This document shows, piece by piece, positions 1 through 8,756 of a stretch of DNA of 64,000 bases (within the stretch, counting starts at the first letter, position 1; each line of letters opens with the position of its first letter). This DNA comes from Virgibacillus_O xinjiangensis. GTDB taxonomy: Bacteria > Bacillota > Bacilli > Bacillales > Amphibacillaceae. Under the pieces are notes generated by a model. That model ran no database searches, was not told where the DNA came from, and worked only from the letters and a program-made list of their open reading frames with translations. The translations under genes were made by a program, and so were the position numbers. The stretch is from the NCBI RefSeq assembly GCF_042643145.1, contig NZ_JBHRSA010000004.1, positions 248,001-312,000 of the forward strand, in the 5' to 3' direction.

Positions 1-698
1 AGTACCTCCTTTATCCAATCCGCTTCCATTTCAAACCGTTTTATTTTATCCAGGTCTTGTTCACGGGCTTGTTTCATCTGTCTGATAATCCGTTCTATAT
101 TGCTCAGTTCCTGTTCCCATTTTTGGTAAAAGGCAGGTGTTTTATTCTCCAGGAGAACCGGACCGAATAAAAGCTGCTTCTCTGCATCATTTTCCCCATA
201 TAAGCTATCAGCACTCTTGTCAGCTACGATAACTTCATAAATGTGTCCATTCTCCTTGAGAATTTGTTCATCGATAATCGTATAACCATTTTCACTGAAC
301 CATCTACGTACGTTTCTGGCATCGATATTCGGCTGAGCAATAATCCTCTCGACAGAGCTTAACTTATCTTTTCCTTCCTGTAGGATCGACTGAATCAGAG
401 ACCCTCCCATACCAGCAATGACTACCTGATTTACTTCTGCCGGTTCCAGAACCTGCAGGCCATCCCCCAAGCGGACCTCCACAGCATGCGAAAGTCCATA
501 CTGTCTTACCGTAGAGAGGGCACTTTCATAAGGCCCTTTTCTAACTTCACCTGCAATGGCCTTGGCATGCCCATCGTTCTGGCAGACATAGCAGGGCAAG
601 TATGCATGGTCGGAGCCTATATCTGCAAAAAGTGCTTCTTCAGGTAAATAGGATGCTGTTACTTTTAATCTGTCTGATAATCGTATTGTATTAGTCAT
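1..698 (-). CDS. trmK: tRNA (adenine(22)-N1)-methyltransferase TrmK, 3' end outside window
   Basis: The reading frame starts at ATG 698 behind GGAGATTAATT and stays open to the left edge, so the C-terminal end is missing (about 232 codons visible). The N-terminus shows the SAM-binding motif DIGSDHAYLP (residues 26-35), followed by IAGMGGSLI and IAQPN, typical of TrmK/YqfN. The family methylates N1 of adenine 22 in the tRNA D-loop and is essential in some Firmicutes. The C-terminal half looks helical and charged, as expected for the coiled-coil domain. Its position downstream of cccA and sigA matches B. subtilis yqfN. A hairpin terminator lies between it and cccA, so it probably has its own promoter. 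Confidence 0.9.
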   Translation of the reverse strand, partial: MTNTIRLSDRLKVTASYLPEEALFADIGSDHAYLPCYVCQNDGHAKAIAGEVRKGPYESALSTVRQYGLSHAVEVRLGDGLQVLEPAEVNQVVIAGMGGSLIQSILQEGKDKLSSVERIIAQPNIDARNVRRWFSENGYTIIDEQILKENGHIYEVIVADKSADSLYGENDAEKQLLFGPVLLENKTPAFYQKWEQELSNIERIIRQMKQAREQDLDKIKRFEMEADWIKEV

Positions 699-775
699 AA
701 TTAATCTCCATTTTCAAGTATATGTGTTCTCGCATCGGTGACAACTATGAGGTCATTACAGGTGGGTACAGCAGA

Positions 776-816
776 AAAAGAAAAGCTTTCTGTTTATGCA
801 GAAAGCTTTTCTTTTG
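776..816 (-). terminator. Terminator downstream of cccA
   Basis: Stem AAAAGCTTTCTG / CAGAAAGCTTTT (12 bp, 781-810) with a 6-nt loop is flanked by T-rich tracts on both strands. On the minus strand it follows the cccA stop at 917 and precedes trmK. It could also act bidirectionally. Confidence 0.8.
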
Positions 817-916
817 CAGATGGCTGATTAGAAATTCACCCTCAACTCCGTCAAACGAGCGAGACTAAAATACTCCACTGCATTCCGGTTATACCGGTTC
901 CAGTATATGAACTATT

Positions 917-1309
917 TTATTGATGCTCTTCCGCCAGCCACTGGGAGAGTACTTCAGCTTCTGGTTCAGTGGCCATTCCAGCAGGCATGCTCCCCTGACC
1001 ATTAATGATGATATCCTGAATCTCTTCCTGGGATAACCGGCTGCCTACTGTGGTCAAATCAGGGCCTGCTCCACCGGACAAGTCTGCACCATGGCAGCTT
1101 GCACAGTTTGACTCAAAGATTTGCGCAGGATCAGCCGTGGTTTCCCCTTCACCTGACTCTTCAGAACTCTCGCCTGATTCTTCTGTCTGTTCCCCGTTTT
1201 GCTCTTCCTGAATTGCTTCACGCTGGTTCACACCCACCAAGGAAAAAACGATGACGGTGAGAATCCCAGCAATGGCAATGATTGCATAAGGGATCACTGG
1301 ATTTTTCAT
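917..1309 (-). CDS. cccA: Membrane-anchored cytochrome c550 CccA
   Basis: This is a 130-residue c-type cytochrome carrying electrons at the outer face of the membrane. Residues 5-27 form one uncleaved transmembrane anchor. Residues 31-60 are a Glu/Ser/Gly-rich acidic linker. The heme-binding CASCH motif is at 69-73, and a likely axial Met is in GSMPAGM (about residue 108). The start ATG at 1309 follows GGAGGAATTATT. The gene lies between sigA and trmK as in B. subtilis, where cccA encodes cytochrome c550. Terminators on both sides suggest a monocistronic transcript from the promoter at 1357-1385. Confidence 0.93.
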   Translation of the reverse strand: MKNPVIPYAIIAIAGILTVIVFSLVGVNQREAIQEEQNGEQTEESGESSEESGEGETTADPAQIFESNCASCHGADLSGGAGPDLTTVGSRLSQEEIQDIIINGQGSMPAGMATEPEAEVLSQWLAEEHQ

Positions 1310-1356
1310 AATAATTCCTCCTTATGTACTTCCCCAATTTTGTATTTCAATATAAG

Positions 1357-1385
1357 ACTATATATATTTTACTCGAAAACCTCAA
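1357..1385 (-). promoter_or_regulatory. Predicted sigma-A promoter of cccA
   Basis: On the minus strand TTGAGG (1380-1385) is separated by 17 bp from TATAGT (1357-1362), about 48 bp before the cccA ATG. The rest of the 354-bp cccA-sigA interval holds only the sigA terminator; I see no other gene there. Confidence 0.45.
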
Positions 1386-1614
1386 GAGTTTAAAGAAAAA
1401 AGACAGGAAAAACTCTCAAATCCTGTCAAATCCTGTTGGATTGCCATTCTGTTACTTTGGTGATCCGCCCGACACTTAATACAAGTTCAACAACATCTTC
1501 ATAGGGAGTTTGCAAAATGCGAAGAGATTAAGTAAAATAAAGACAGAAAGATGAAAACGGTAACAGAATGAGTTTAATGTTGAGTGAACTGAAACGCCAA
1601 TTTCGGCAGCATAC

Positions 1615-1658
1615 AGATAAAAAGAGCCATTGAACACCCCACAGGTGTGCAATGACTC
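1615..1658 (-). terminator. Terminator of the dnaG-sigA operon
   Basis: A hairpin with outer arms AGAG-CATTG / CAATG-CTCT (one mismatch) and an inner ACACC/GGTGT stem lies 5 bp past the sigA stop. It is followed on the minus strand by TTTTTATC. Confidence 0.8.
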
Positions 1659-1663
1659 TCCGA

Positions 1664-2785
1664 TTAGTCAAGAAAATCTTTTAGTCGCTTACTGCGGCTC
1701 GGGTGACGAAGTTTACGCAAGGCTTTGGCTTCTATCTGCCGGATCCGTTCCCTGGTAACTCCAAACACTTTCCCAACTTCTTCCAGCGTGCGTGTGCGGC
1801 CATCATCAAGACCGAAACGAAGACGGAGTACATTTTCCTCTCGGTCAGTTAAAGTATCCAGTACATCTTCAAGCTGTTCTTTAAGAAGTTCATAGGAAGC
1901 ATGATCAGAAGGAGATACGGCTTCTTGATCCTCAATGAAGTCACCCAAATGGGAGTCGTCTTCCTCACCTATAGGGGTTTCCAAGGAAACAGGTTCCTGG
2001 GCAATTTTCAGGATATCCCTGACTTTATCCGGAGAAAGTTCCATCTCTTCCCCGATCTCTTCCGGAGTCGGTTCTCGACCTAAGTCCTGTAGCAGCTGCC
2101 TCTGCACTCGGATTAGTTTGTTGATCGTTTCCACCATGTGGACAGGAATACGTATGGTTCTAGCCTGATCAGCGATTGCCCGGGTTATTGCCTGGCGGAT
2201 CCACCATGTAGCATACGTACTGAATTTGAATCCTTTTCTGTAATCAAACTTCTCTACCGCTTTGATTAAACCCATATTCCCTTCTTGGATCAAATCAAGG
2301 AAGAGCATTCCACGGCCGACATACCGTTTGGCGATGCTTACCACCAAACGAAGGTTTGCCTCTGCCAACCGTCGTTTCGCCTCTTCATCTCCCTTTTCAA
2401 TCCTGGTAGCCAAATCGATTTCTTCTGCAGCCGACAGCAAATCGACACGGCCGATTTCTTTGAGGTACATCCTAACCGGATCATTGATTTTTATTCCCAG
2501 TGGAACACTTAGATCATTGAGGTTGAATTCCTCTTCCTTTGCAATCTGCTGCATATTCGGATCTTCTTCCGATTCACCTATAATTTCAACACCTTGCTCT
2601 CCCAGGTACTCATAAAACTCATCCATCTGATCGGGTTCCAATTCAAAACTGGATAAGCGGTCTGCCACTTCTTCATACGCCAAAACACCGCGTTTCTTAC
2701 CCATTTCAAGCAATTGTTCCTTTGCTTGGTCGAGTGTCAACTCGGTTTCATTTTGTTTTACTTGCGAAGATTTATTCTCGGCCAT
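1664..2785 (-). CDS. sigA: RNA polymerase primary sigma factor SigA (RpoD)
   Basis: This 373-residue protein is the housekeeping sigma factor that directs core RNA polymerase to -35/-10 promoters. Region 1.1 occupies about residues 10-80 and region 1.2 follows with RMYLKEIG. The near-invariant region 2 (ANLRLVVSIAKRY, then YATWWIRQAI) binds core and the -10 element. Region 4 near the C-terminus carries the helix-turn-helix with TRERIRQIEAKALRKLRHP. Length equals that of B. subtilis SigA (371). It lies 31 bp downstream of dnaG and is presumably cotranscribed with it, the classical macromolecular synthesis operon arrangement. Confidence 0.98.
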   Translation of the reverse strand: MAENKSSQVKQNETELTLDQAKEQLLEMGKKRGVLAYEEVADRLSSFELEPDQMDEFYEYLGEQGVEIIGESEEDPNMQQIAKEEEFNLNDLSVPLGIKINDPVRMYLKEIGRVDLLSAAEEIDLATRIEKGDEEAKRRLAEANLRLVVSIAKRYVGRGMLFLDLIQEGNMGLIKAVEKFDYRKGFKFSTYATWWIRQAITRAIADQARTIRIPVHMVETINKLIRVQRQLLQDLGREPTPEEIGEEMELSPDKVRDILKIAQEPVSLETPIGEEDDSHLGDFIEDQEAVSPSDHASYELLKEQLEDVLDTLTDREENVLRLRFGLDDGRTRTLEEVGKVFGVTRERIRQIEAKALRKLRHPSRSKRLKDFLD

Positions 2786-2816
2786 GAGTTCCCCTCCTTC
2801 CAGACTACTTTATAAA

Positions 2817-4634
2817 TCAGTTGGTATTCTTCAACTGTTTTTGGATTTCAATGATTTGCATAGCTATTTGAGCCGCTTTCAGCGGATCGTTCTGCTGCTC
2901 TGCCAGTTTTTGCTGTTCCTTCAGTGCTTTGATGCTCACCCTGTCACCGGATTCGGAGAGGATTGTACGTATATAATCATTGACTTCCTTGTCACTGATA
3001 TCCTCTTTGAGAGGCAACATTACCATTTCAGCAACAATTTTCCTTGCATCGTCATCATCCAACCTTTCCATGAACAATCCGGGGTCTGCAGTGTTCCCCT
3101 CTTCATAAAAAGCATAAAGATGTGTTGCAATAATCTTATGGACGTCCAGATTAAAAGCGGCACCTATTTCCTCGCGCACCTTATCTGCAATATAAGGGTT
3201 CTGGAGCATATGCGAAATAAGCTGCCTTTCAGCATTTTGGTAAGCCGGAAGTAATCGTTTCCTTTTGCGGAAGGCGTCAGCTTTTCTATTAGTATGACGA
3301 TCCTGCTCTCTCTTATCCTCCGGTGTACCGCTTTTCTGCCGAAATTGGCGGATTTCCTCCGTCAATGTGTCCATAGAGATATTATATTCGTTGCTGAGTT
3401 CTTTTAAATAATATTCCCGTTCGACAGGACTCTCAATCAACGCTGCCTGTTTAAGCACTGTTTCAATATATTTGATCCGGTCACCTTCCAGGCTTAGGTT
3501 GAAATTCCTTTTCATATAGCGCATATAAAAACCCATGAAGGTAGTGCTCGGTTTGATCACCTGTTCTTTAAAGGTTTCCCCGCCATACTTCCGGACGAAA
3601 CTATCGGGATCCATATCATCGGACATCGGGGCAACTTTTACATAGCACCCGACCTTCTGCAAGAGCACTGCAGCTTTGTATGTGGCATCCATACCGGCCC
3701 TGTCCCCGTCATAACACAGTATGACCGTATCGACATAACGTTTCAGGAGTTTGGCCTGGCTTTCTGTAAGTGATGTACCCAATGTGGCGATTCCATTTTT
3801 CACTCCAGCCTGATATGCAGTGATGACATCCATGGATCCTTCGAATAAAACTGCTTCGCTTTCTTTCCGGATATGTTTTTTGGCCAAGTCAAAATTAAAC
3901 AGGATTCTTCCTTTTTGGAAGAGTTCACTTTCTGCGCTGTGCAGATACTTGGGACCCTGCTCATTGATGGCCCGCCCATTAAAAGCAATGGTCTTTCCCA
4001 AATGATTGCGTATAGGAAAAATGACCCGCCCACTGAAACGGTCACTTACACTATTATCATCTTTCTGGGATAGTAAACCTGCTTTCACCATTAATTGCTG
4101 ATGGAAGCCCTTTTTTTCAAGAAATTCCGTGGTGAAGTCCTTTATATTCGGAGCGAACCCCAACTGAAAGGTGTCAATGGTATCATCATCGAGGCCCCTT
4201 TCTTTCAGATAAGTATAGCCTTCTTTGCCGTCTTTCGTATGACGGAGCAGATGATGATAAAGCTTTGTCAGCCATTCATAGGCTGAAAGGATGCTCTGAT
4301 TCTCCTTGGATAGGGACGTTTCCTTCCGGATCCCCGACTCAGGCAACTGCACACCGCTTCGATCTGCCAGAAATTTTATGGCTTCATAAAAAGAGTAACT
4401 TTCCATTTCCATCAGAAAGGTGACTGCATTGCCGCCTTTTCCGCAGCCAAAACAGTGGAAAATCTGCTTCTCCTGGGTTACTGAGAAAGAGGGAGTCTTT
4501 TCTCCGTGGAAAGGGCATAAACCAAAGTAATTCCTTCCCTGCTTCTTCAATTGAACATACTCACCAATGACATCGACAATGTCGTTCGCCTTTCGAACCT
4601 CTTCAATAACTTCCTCAGGTACTTGATTGGCCAT
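2817..4634 (-). CDS. dnaG: DNA primase DnaG
   Basis: DnaG synthesises RNA primers for lagging-strand replication. I place the start at ATG 4634 behind GTGGTGGTTAAT, giving 605 residues beginning MANQVPEEVI. An upstream in-frame extension of 26 residues has no ribosome site and is unlike the family. The N-terminal CHC2 zinc-binding motif uses C40, H43, C61 and C64. The TOPRIM catalytic core shows LFEGSMDVI and CYDGDRAG (roughly 260-310). The C-terminal third is the helicase-interacting domain. In B. subtilis yqxD precedes dnaG in this operon; here it is absent and ppsR lies next upstream, beyond a terminator. Confidence 0.97.
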   Translation of the reverse strand: MANQVPEEVIEEVRKANDIVDVIGEYVQLKKQGRNYFGLCPFHGEKTPSFSVTQEKQIFHCFGCGKGGNAVTFLMEMESYSFYEAIKFLADRSGVQLPESGIRKETSLSKENQSILSAYEWLTKLYHHLLRHTKDGKEGYTYLKERGLDDDTIDTFQLGFAPNIKDFTTEFLEKKGFHQQLMVKAGLLSQKDDNSVSDRFSGRVIFPIRNHLGKTIAFNGRAINEQGPKYLHSAESELFQKGRILFNFDLAKKHIRKESEAVLFEGSMDVITAYQAGVKNGIATLGTSLTESQAKLLKRYVDTVILCYDGDRAGMDATYKAAVLLQKVGCYVKVAPMSDDMDPDSFVRKYGGETFKEQVIKPSTTFMGFYMRYMKRNFNLSLEGDRIKYIETVLKQAALIESPVEREYYLKELSNEYNISMDTLTEEIRQFRQKSGTPEDKREQDRHTNRKADAFRKRKRLLPAYQNAERQLISHMLQNPYIADKVREEIGAAFNLDVHKIIATHLYAFYEEGNTADPGLFMERLDDDDARKIVAEMVMLPLKEDISDKEVNDYIRTILSESGDRVSIKALKEQQKLAEQQNDPLKAAQIAMQIIEIQKQLKNTN

Positions 4635-4939
4635 ATTAACCACCACTATACTATTATTCAAGATAATTGAAGAAAATCCTTCTTTATTCGACAATTTTCT
4701 TCTTTGGTGCACAAAACTTTTAGTGACCCCTCTACATAAAAAGTTCCTATCAATTTGCAGTCTTGCCCAATTTATCTCATTTCAAAAGAGAAAGGTTTAA
4801 GGACCTGCAAAAATCCTGACACACCTTAATTCTACATGAAACGATGAAATCCCTTCTTACTGCAGAATGTTTTACTTTTCAGAATACCAGCCTGAAATCA
4901 GACCTTATGATTGCCCTTAATATCTTTGCACAAATTCAT

Positions 4940-4969
4940 ATTATAATACAACAGAGGTAAAAATGCCAT
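4940..4969 (-). promoter_or_regulatory. Candidate promoter for dnaG-sigA
   Basis: On the minus strand ATGGCA (4964-4969), an 18-bp spacer and a perfect TATAAT (4940-4945) lie about 300 bp before the dnaG start and just past the ppsR terminator. The remaining 4713-4930 interval holds no gene that I can support. Additional promoters, such as the sigma-H one known in B. subtilis, may be present but I could not identify one. Confidence 0.4.
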
Positions 4970-4973
4970 TAAA

Positions 4974-5029
4974 ATAAAAAAATAATAAACGCAGAAAATA
5001 TTCCACCGTTTCCGGGATATTTTCTGCGT
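4974..5029 (-). terminator. Terminator of ccpN-ppsR
   Basis: A 13-bp perfect stem (ACGCAGAAAATAT at 4989-5001 with its complement at 5017-5029) and a 15-nt loop is followed on the minus strand by TTTATTATTTTTTTA. It separates ppsR from the dnaG operon. Confidence 0.85.
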
Positions 5030-5136
5030 CTTTTCACGAAATAATTAAGAAAGTGTTTGACATATCTTCCAATGAGTACGCCAGCTACAACTTTACCCTC
5101 TTATAAAGTATTGTGGCTGTTGTTGAAAAAAGCAAA

Positions 5137-5943
5137 TTACTTATGGATCGTCTGCATTATGATATTTGCAGTCTCTTCTACTGCCTTGTTGGATACATCG
5201 ATGACTTCACAACCAATTCTTTTTACTACTTCATTAAAATAATTTATCTCTTGTTCAATCCTTTTAATATTGGCATAGGTCGCTTGGTCTCCAAGTCCCA
5301 ATGCCTTCAGTCTCTCTTTACGGATCTCATTCAACTTTTCAGGACTGATACGGAGGCCGATACACTTTTCAGGATTTACATCAAACAGTTCCTCTGGAGG
5401 ATCCACTTCCGGAACGATTGGCACATTCGCCACCTTCAGCCGCTTATGGGCCAGGTATTGAGACAAGGGTGTCTTCGAGGTCCGTGAAACACCAATCAGA
5501 ACGATATCAGCCCGTGCAATTCCCCGGGAATCTCTTCCATCATCATATTTTACAGCAAACTCGATAGCTTCCACGCGTTTGAAATAATCTTCATCCAGCT
5601 TATGAACTAAACCTGCTTCCAGTCTTGGCTGCTTTTGGAACACTCTTTCCATTGCATCCAATGTCGGTCCCATAATATCGATTACTTCTATGTCTTTGGC
5701 TCGAGCTTGTTCATTCAAATAGTTCCGCAGCTCGGGGTCTACAAGTGTGAACCCTATCACACCATTTTGCTCCGCTGCCAATTGAACGGCCTCATCTATT
5801 GTCCCTTTATCCTCGACATAAGGAATACGGTTGATTTTGAAGTCACCACTGTTAAATTGGCTTAAACCAGCTTTTATCACCAGCTCTGCCGTTTCTCCAA
5901 CCGAGTCTGAAAGTACATAAACTACCGGTTTTTCTGTCACCAT
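5137..5943 (-). CDS. ppsR: PPDK regulatory protein (bifunctional kinase/pyrophosphorylase), YqfL family
   Basis: The family (DUF299) phosphorylates and dephosphorylates pyruvate phosphate dikinase or PEP synthase, setting PEP/pyruvate interconversion. I start it at ATG 5943 behind GGGGGAGATGAT, giving 268 residues; B. subtilis YqfL has 270. The nucleotide-binding loop GVSRTSKT is at residues 151-158, and the opening VLSDSVGETAE is diagnostic. It lies 13 bp downstream of ccpN, as in B. subtilis, where YqfL modulates CcpN activity. The pair therefore forms a gluconeogenesis control module. Confidence 0.93.
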   Translation of the reverse strand: MVTEKPVVYVLSDSVGETAELVIKAGLSQFNSGDFKINRIPYVEDKGTIDEAVQLAAEQNGVIGFTLVDPELRNYLNEQARAKDIEVIDIMGPTLDAMERVFQKQPRLEAGLVHKLDEDYFKRVEAIEFAVKYDDGRDSRGIARADIVLIGVSRTSKTPLSQYLAHKRLKVANVPIVPEVDPPEELFDVNPEKCIGLRISPEKLNEIRKERLKALGLGDQATYANIKRIEQEINYFNEVVKRIGCEVIDVSNKAVEETANIIMQTIHK

Positions 5944-5956
5944 ATCATCTCCCCCT

Positions 5957-6586
5957 TTAAACCTGATCATCCATCACCAACTCGACAAAAACTTTTGTGA
6001 TTGTCGTCTTTGTAATACGCCCTACAACCTCCATGCCATTTTCTGTATCTTTAACCACTGGTATACCATCAATCTGCTTATTTATCAGCTGATTGGCGAC
6101 ATCAATCAGAAGGTCTCCTTTCCTGCATACAGTTATATTCGGCATCCTGGTCATAATGATATGGACAGGAATCGCACTTAAATCTTGTTGCCCTATACTC
6201 GCCCTTAATAAATCTTTTCGCGACAGAACACCCGTAATACAGGAATGCTCATCCACGACAAAAATAGTGCCCACGTCTTCCAGGAACATGGTGGAAATTG
6301 CATCATAGACCGATACATCTTCCTTAACTACGACTGGTACATGCTGAAACTCATGAACCTTATATTTCTTTATCTTTTCCGTCAGCAGTTCGGATCCTGT
6401 TTTCCCCGTATAGAAGTAACCCACGCGGGGCCTGGCATCAAGGAAACCGGCCATCGTAAGAATAGCCAGGTCAGGTCTCAATGTCGCTCTGGTTAGACTG
6501 AGTTGGTCAGCTATCTTTTCACCAGTTATGGGTCCATTTTCTTTTACTATCTCGATTATCTGTTCCTGCCTGTTCGATAGTTCCAC
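5957..6586 (-). CDS. ccpN: Transcriptional repressor CcpN (HTH plus two CBS domains)
   Basis: CcpN represses gluconeogenic genes (gapB, pckA in B. subtilis) during glycolytic growth. Residues 1-60 form a winged helix-turn-helix (NRQEQIIEIVKENGPITG, then RATLRPDLAIL). Two CBS domains, which sense nucleotides in this family, fill roughly 75-205. I choose GTG 6586, preceded by GGGTGGTGAAAAG, giving 209 residues against 212 in B. subtilis; a TTG at 6601 lacks a ribosome site. It is translated just before ppsR. A sequence matching the recalled CcpN operator consensus lies immediately upstream (6610-6620), suggesting autoregulation. Confidence 0.92.
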   Translation of the reverse strand: MELSNRQEQIIEIVKENGPITGEKIADQLSLTRATLRPDLAILTMAGFLDARPRVGYFYTGKTGSELLTEKIKKYKVHEFQHVPVVVKEDVSVYDAISTMFLEDVGTIFVVDEHSCITGVLSRKDLLRASIGQQDLSAIPVHIIMTRMPNITVCRKGDLLIDVANQLINKQIDGIPVVKDTENGMEVVGRITKTTITKVFVELVMDDQV

Positions 6587-6609
6587 CTTTTCACCACCCA
6601 ACGATCAAA

Positions 6610-6620
6610 TATGACATACT
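6610..6620. promoter_or_regulatory. Candidate CcpN operator upstream of ccpN
   Basis: The sequence TATGACATACT matches at every position the CcpN binding consensus as I recall it (TRTGHYATAYW). It lies 24-34 bp upstream of the chosen ccpN start and just downstream of a minus-strand TATAAT. Confidence 0.45.
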
Positions 6621-6629
6621 TATTGACCA

Positions 6630-6648
6630 TTATTATATCTTATATAAT
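6630..6648 (-). promoter_or_regulatory. Candidate -10 element of ccpN-ppsR within a dyad
   Basis: Minus-strand TATAAT occupies 6632-6637. It overlaps a perfect inverted repeat (ATTATAT / ATATAAT with a 3-nt centre, 6632-6648). No convincing -35 box is present at 16-18 bp, so the promoter may depend on another factor or be weak. Confidence 0.35.
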
Positions 6649-6671
6649 AGTGAAAAGGAAAGGAATCATTG

Positions 6672-8756
6672 TTAAAAGCTCTGTTTCCATTCGATGGTCC
6701 TAAGATCTGCATACTCATTCACCAATACAGCAATGGAATTTACTAAAGCTAGACGGTTGTTCTTAACCTGTTGATCCTCCGCCATGACCATATTGTGGTC
6801 AAAGAAGGAGTGAATGGGTTCTGCCAGTTCAGCCAGAAGATCTATTGCTTTTTCCCCATCTTTCCCCTCGTTTGCTCTCCAAAAAGGATCAACGATCTCC
6901 TGCAACTTTTTATACAATGCATGTTCAGAATTGCTAGCAAAGTAATCTGGATTCACATGTGTCTCTGCTGTTTTGCCAGCGAGATTCAAAACACGTGTCA
7001 ATGCTTCCTGGACTACTTTAAATGATTCATCCGTGCGTTTTTCGGAAAGTATTGCAGCCTTCGCAAAGGTATAATCAATCACACCGATTTCCTTATGAAT
7101 GACAGATTGCACAATGTCCTGCTCGACACCCATTTCCTTCATCAGGAAGGATGCACGCAATTTGAAAAACTCCTGCAGCTCATCTGCCCCATTATCAGCA
7201 TTTTCCAGGTCGAGATCCAGTGTTTGATACAGCTCCTGAGTCAGTCCCAATAAACTCTCCACAGAAATATCCCACTGGTTTTGTTGCAGAATACGCAATA
7301 TTCCTGCTGCCTGGCGCCTCAGCCCATATGGGTCTTGACTCCCGCTCGGTACAAGGCCTACATAGATACATCCGACAATGGTATCCAATTTATCTGCAAG
7401 ACTGACCACTGAACCAGGAACCGTAGTCGGAAGGTCACCGTGCGCTTGCTTTGGCATGTAGTGTTCACCGACCGCCTGCGCAACTGCCTCTTCCTCGCCC
7501 TTGCTCCGAGCATACTTTTCTCCTATGGTTCCTTGTAATTCGGTGAATTCATTAACCATGTTCGTCATCAGGTCAAATTTACATATTTCAGCCGCCCTTA
7601 CAGCGGTTTGAGCATCAGCCTTACCCAACCCAAGTAATTCTGTCAGCTTCCTAGTGATTTTGGTTATCCGCTCGACTTTGTCATGATAGGTTCCTAATTT
7701 CTCTTGGAAAACCACTCGTTGAAGCTTCTTAAGATAAAAGTTAATGGAATTTTTCTGGTCTTCTTCGAAAAAGAACCGGGCGTCGGATAATCTGGCACGA
7801 AGCACTTTTTCATTCCCTTTGGCAACGGTGTCCAAATAGCGGTCATCGCCATTCCTGACTCCGATAAAATAAGGAAGTAGCTGTCCTTCCTCCGTTTTCA
7901 CAGGGAAATAGCGCTGGTGTTCCTTCATGGAAGTTATCAACACTTCCGGTGGCAGTTCCAAAAACTGGCTTTCGAAAGCCCCGGTGAACACGGTCGGGTA
8001 TTCTACCAGATTCCGAACTTCTTTCATCAGATCTTCATCTATAGGGATTTGGAAACTTTTCTGTTCTTCTATGTCGCTGATCCCATCGCGTATCAGGCGC
8101 TCTCTTTCTTCAGAATCAACGATAACGTACTGTTCTCTTAGAGCATCGACATAGCTGTCTGGTTTTTCAATCGTTATCTCTTGCCCTAGGAATCGATGGC
8201 CGAATGTCTTGTTCCCTGTTTGGACACCTGTCAATGCAAAGGGAATAACCTCTTGCCCATATAATGCTGCAATCCACCGGATCGGCCTGGCATATTTTAA
8301 TGTTTCATCTGCCCAACGCATATTTTTGCCAAACTGTATAGAAGTGATAATGTCTCGCAATTCCGGTAGAAGCTCCCTTGTTTCGGAACCTTCAATATGT
8401 TTTTCCACGAATATATAGGTTGTCCCTTTAATTTCCTTCGTATATATATCCTCTACTGTCTTCCCTTGACCTTTCGTAAACCCTATAGCTGCCTTTGTCC
8501 AATTGCCATCTTCATCTATGGCAATTTTTTTGGCTGGGCCTCTTGCTTCTTCCCTTATGGATGTTTGCTCTTCAGCCACGTCCTTTACTAAAACTGCCAG
8601 ACGCCTTGGAGTAGAAAAAGAGGTGACCGAACCATGCTCGATTCGCAATTCGTCCAGCCATTTTTCTGTTTTTACGGCTAGCTGCTCTTCCGCGTCATCT
8701 ACAAACCGAGCCGGCAGTTCCTCCAGACCGATTTCCAATAAGACATCTTTTCCCAT
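6672..8756 (-). CDS. glyS: Glycine--tRNA ligase beta subunit
   Basis: This 694-residue protein is the beta chain of the bacterial alpha2beta2 glycyl-tRNA synthetase. It binds and positions tRNA-Gly and carries editing and anticodon-binding segments. The N-terminal LLEIGLEELPARF is a family signature. ADKLDTIVG and DPYGLRRQAAGI (about 450-480) mark the HD-like central domain, and the C-terminal DALR-type anticodon-binding domain follows. The ORF abuts glyQ directly (glyS starts one base after the glyQ stop), so the two are translated from one transcript governed by the T-box leader at 9670-9900. Confidence 0.97.
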   Translation of the reverse strand: MGKDVLLEIGLEELPARFVDDAEEQLAVKTEKWLDELRIEHGSVTSFSTPRRLAVLVKDVAEEQTSIREEARGPAKKIAIDEDGNWTKAAIGFTKGQGKTVEDIYTKEIKGTTYIFVEKHIEGSETRELLPELRDIITSIQFGKNMRWADETLKYARPIRWIAALYGQEVIPFALTGVQTGNKTFGHRFLGQEITIEKPDSYVDALREQYVIVDSEERERLIRDGISDIEEQKSFQIPIDEDLMKEVRNLVEYPTVFTGAFESQFLELPPEVLITSMKEHQRYFPVKTEEGQLLPYFIGVRNGDDRYLDTVAKGNEKVLRARLSDARFFFEEDQKNSINFYLKKLQRVVFQEKLGTYHDKVERITKITRKLTELLGLGKADAQTAVRAAEICKFDLMTNMVNEFTELQGTIGEKYARSKGEEEAVAQAVGEHYMPKQAHGDLPTTVPGSVVSLADKLDTIVGCIYVGLVPSGSQDPYGLRRQAAGILRILQQNQWDISVESLLGLTQELYQTLDLDLENADNGADELQEFFKLRASFLMKEMGVEQDIVQSVIHKEIGVIDYTFAKAAILSEKRTDESFKVVQEALTRVLNLAGKTAETHVNPDYFASNSEHALYKKLQEIVDPFWRANEGKDGEKAIDLLAELAEPIHSFFDHNMVMAEDQQVKNNRLALVNSIAVLVNEYADLRTIEWKQSF

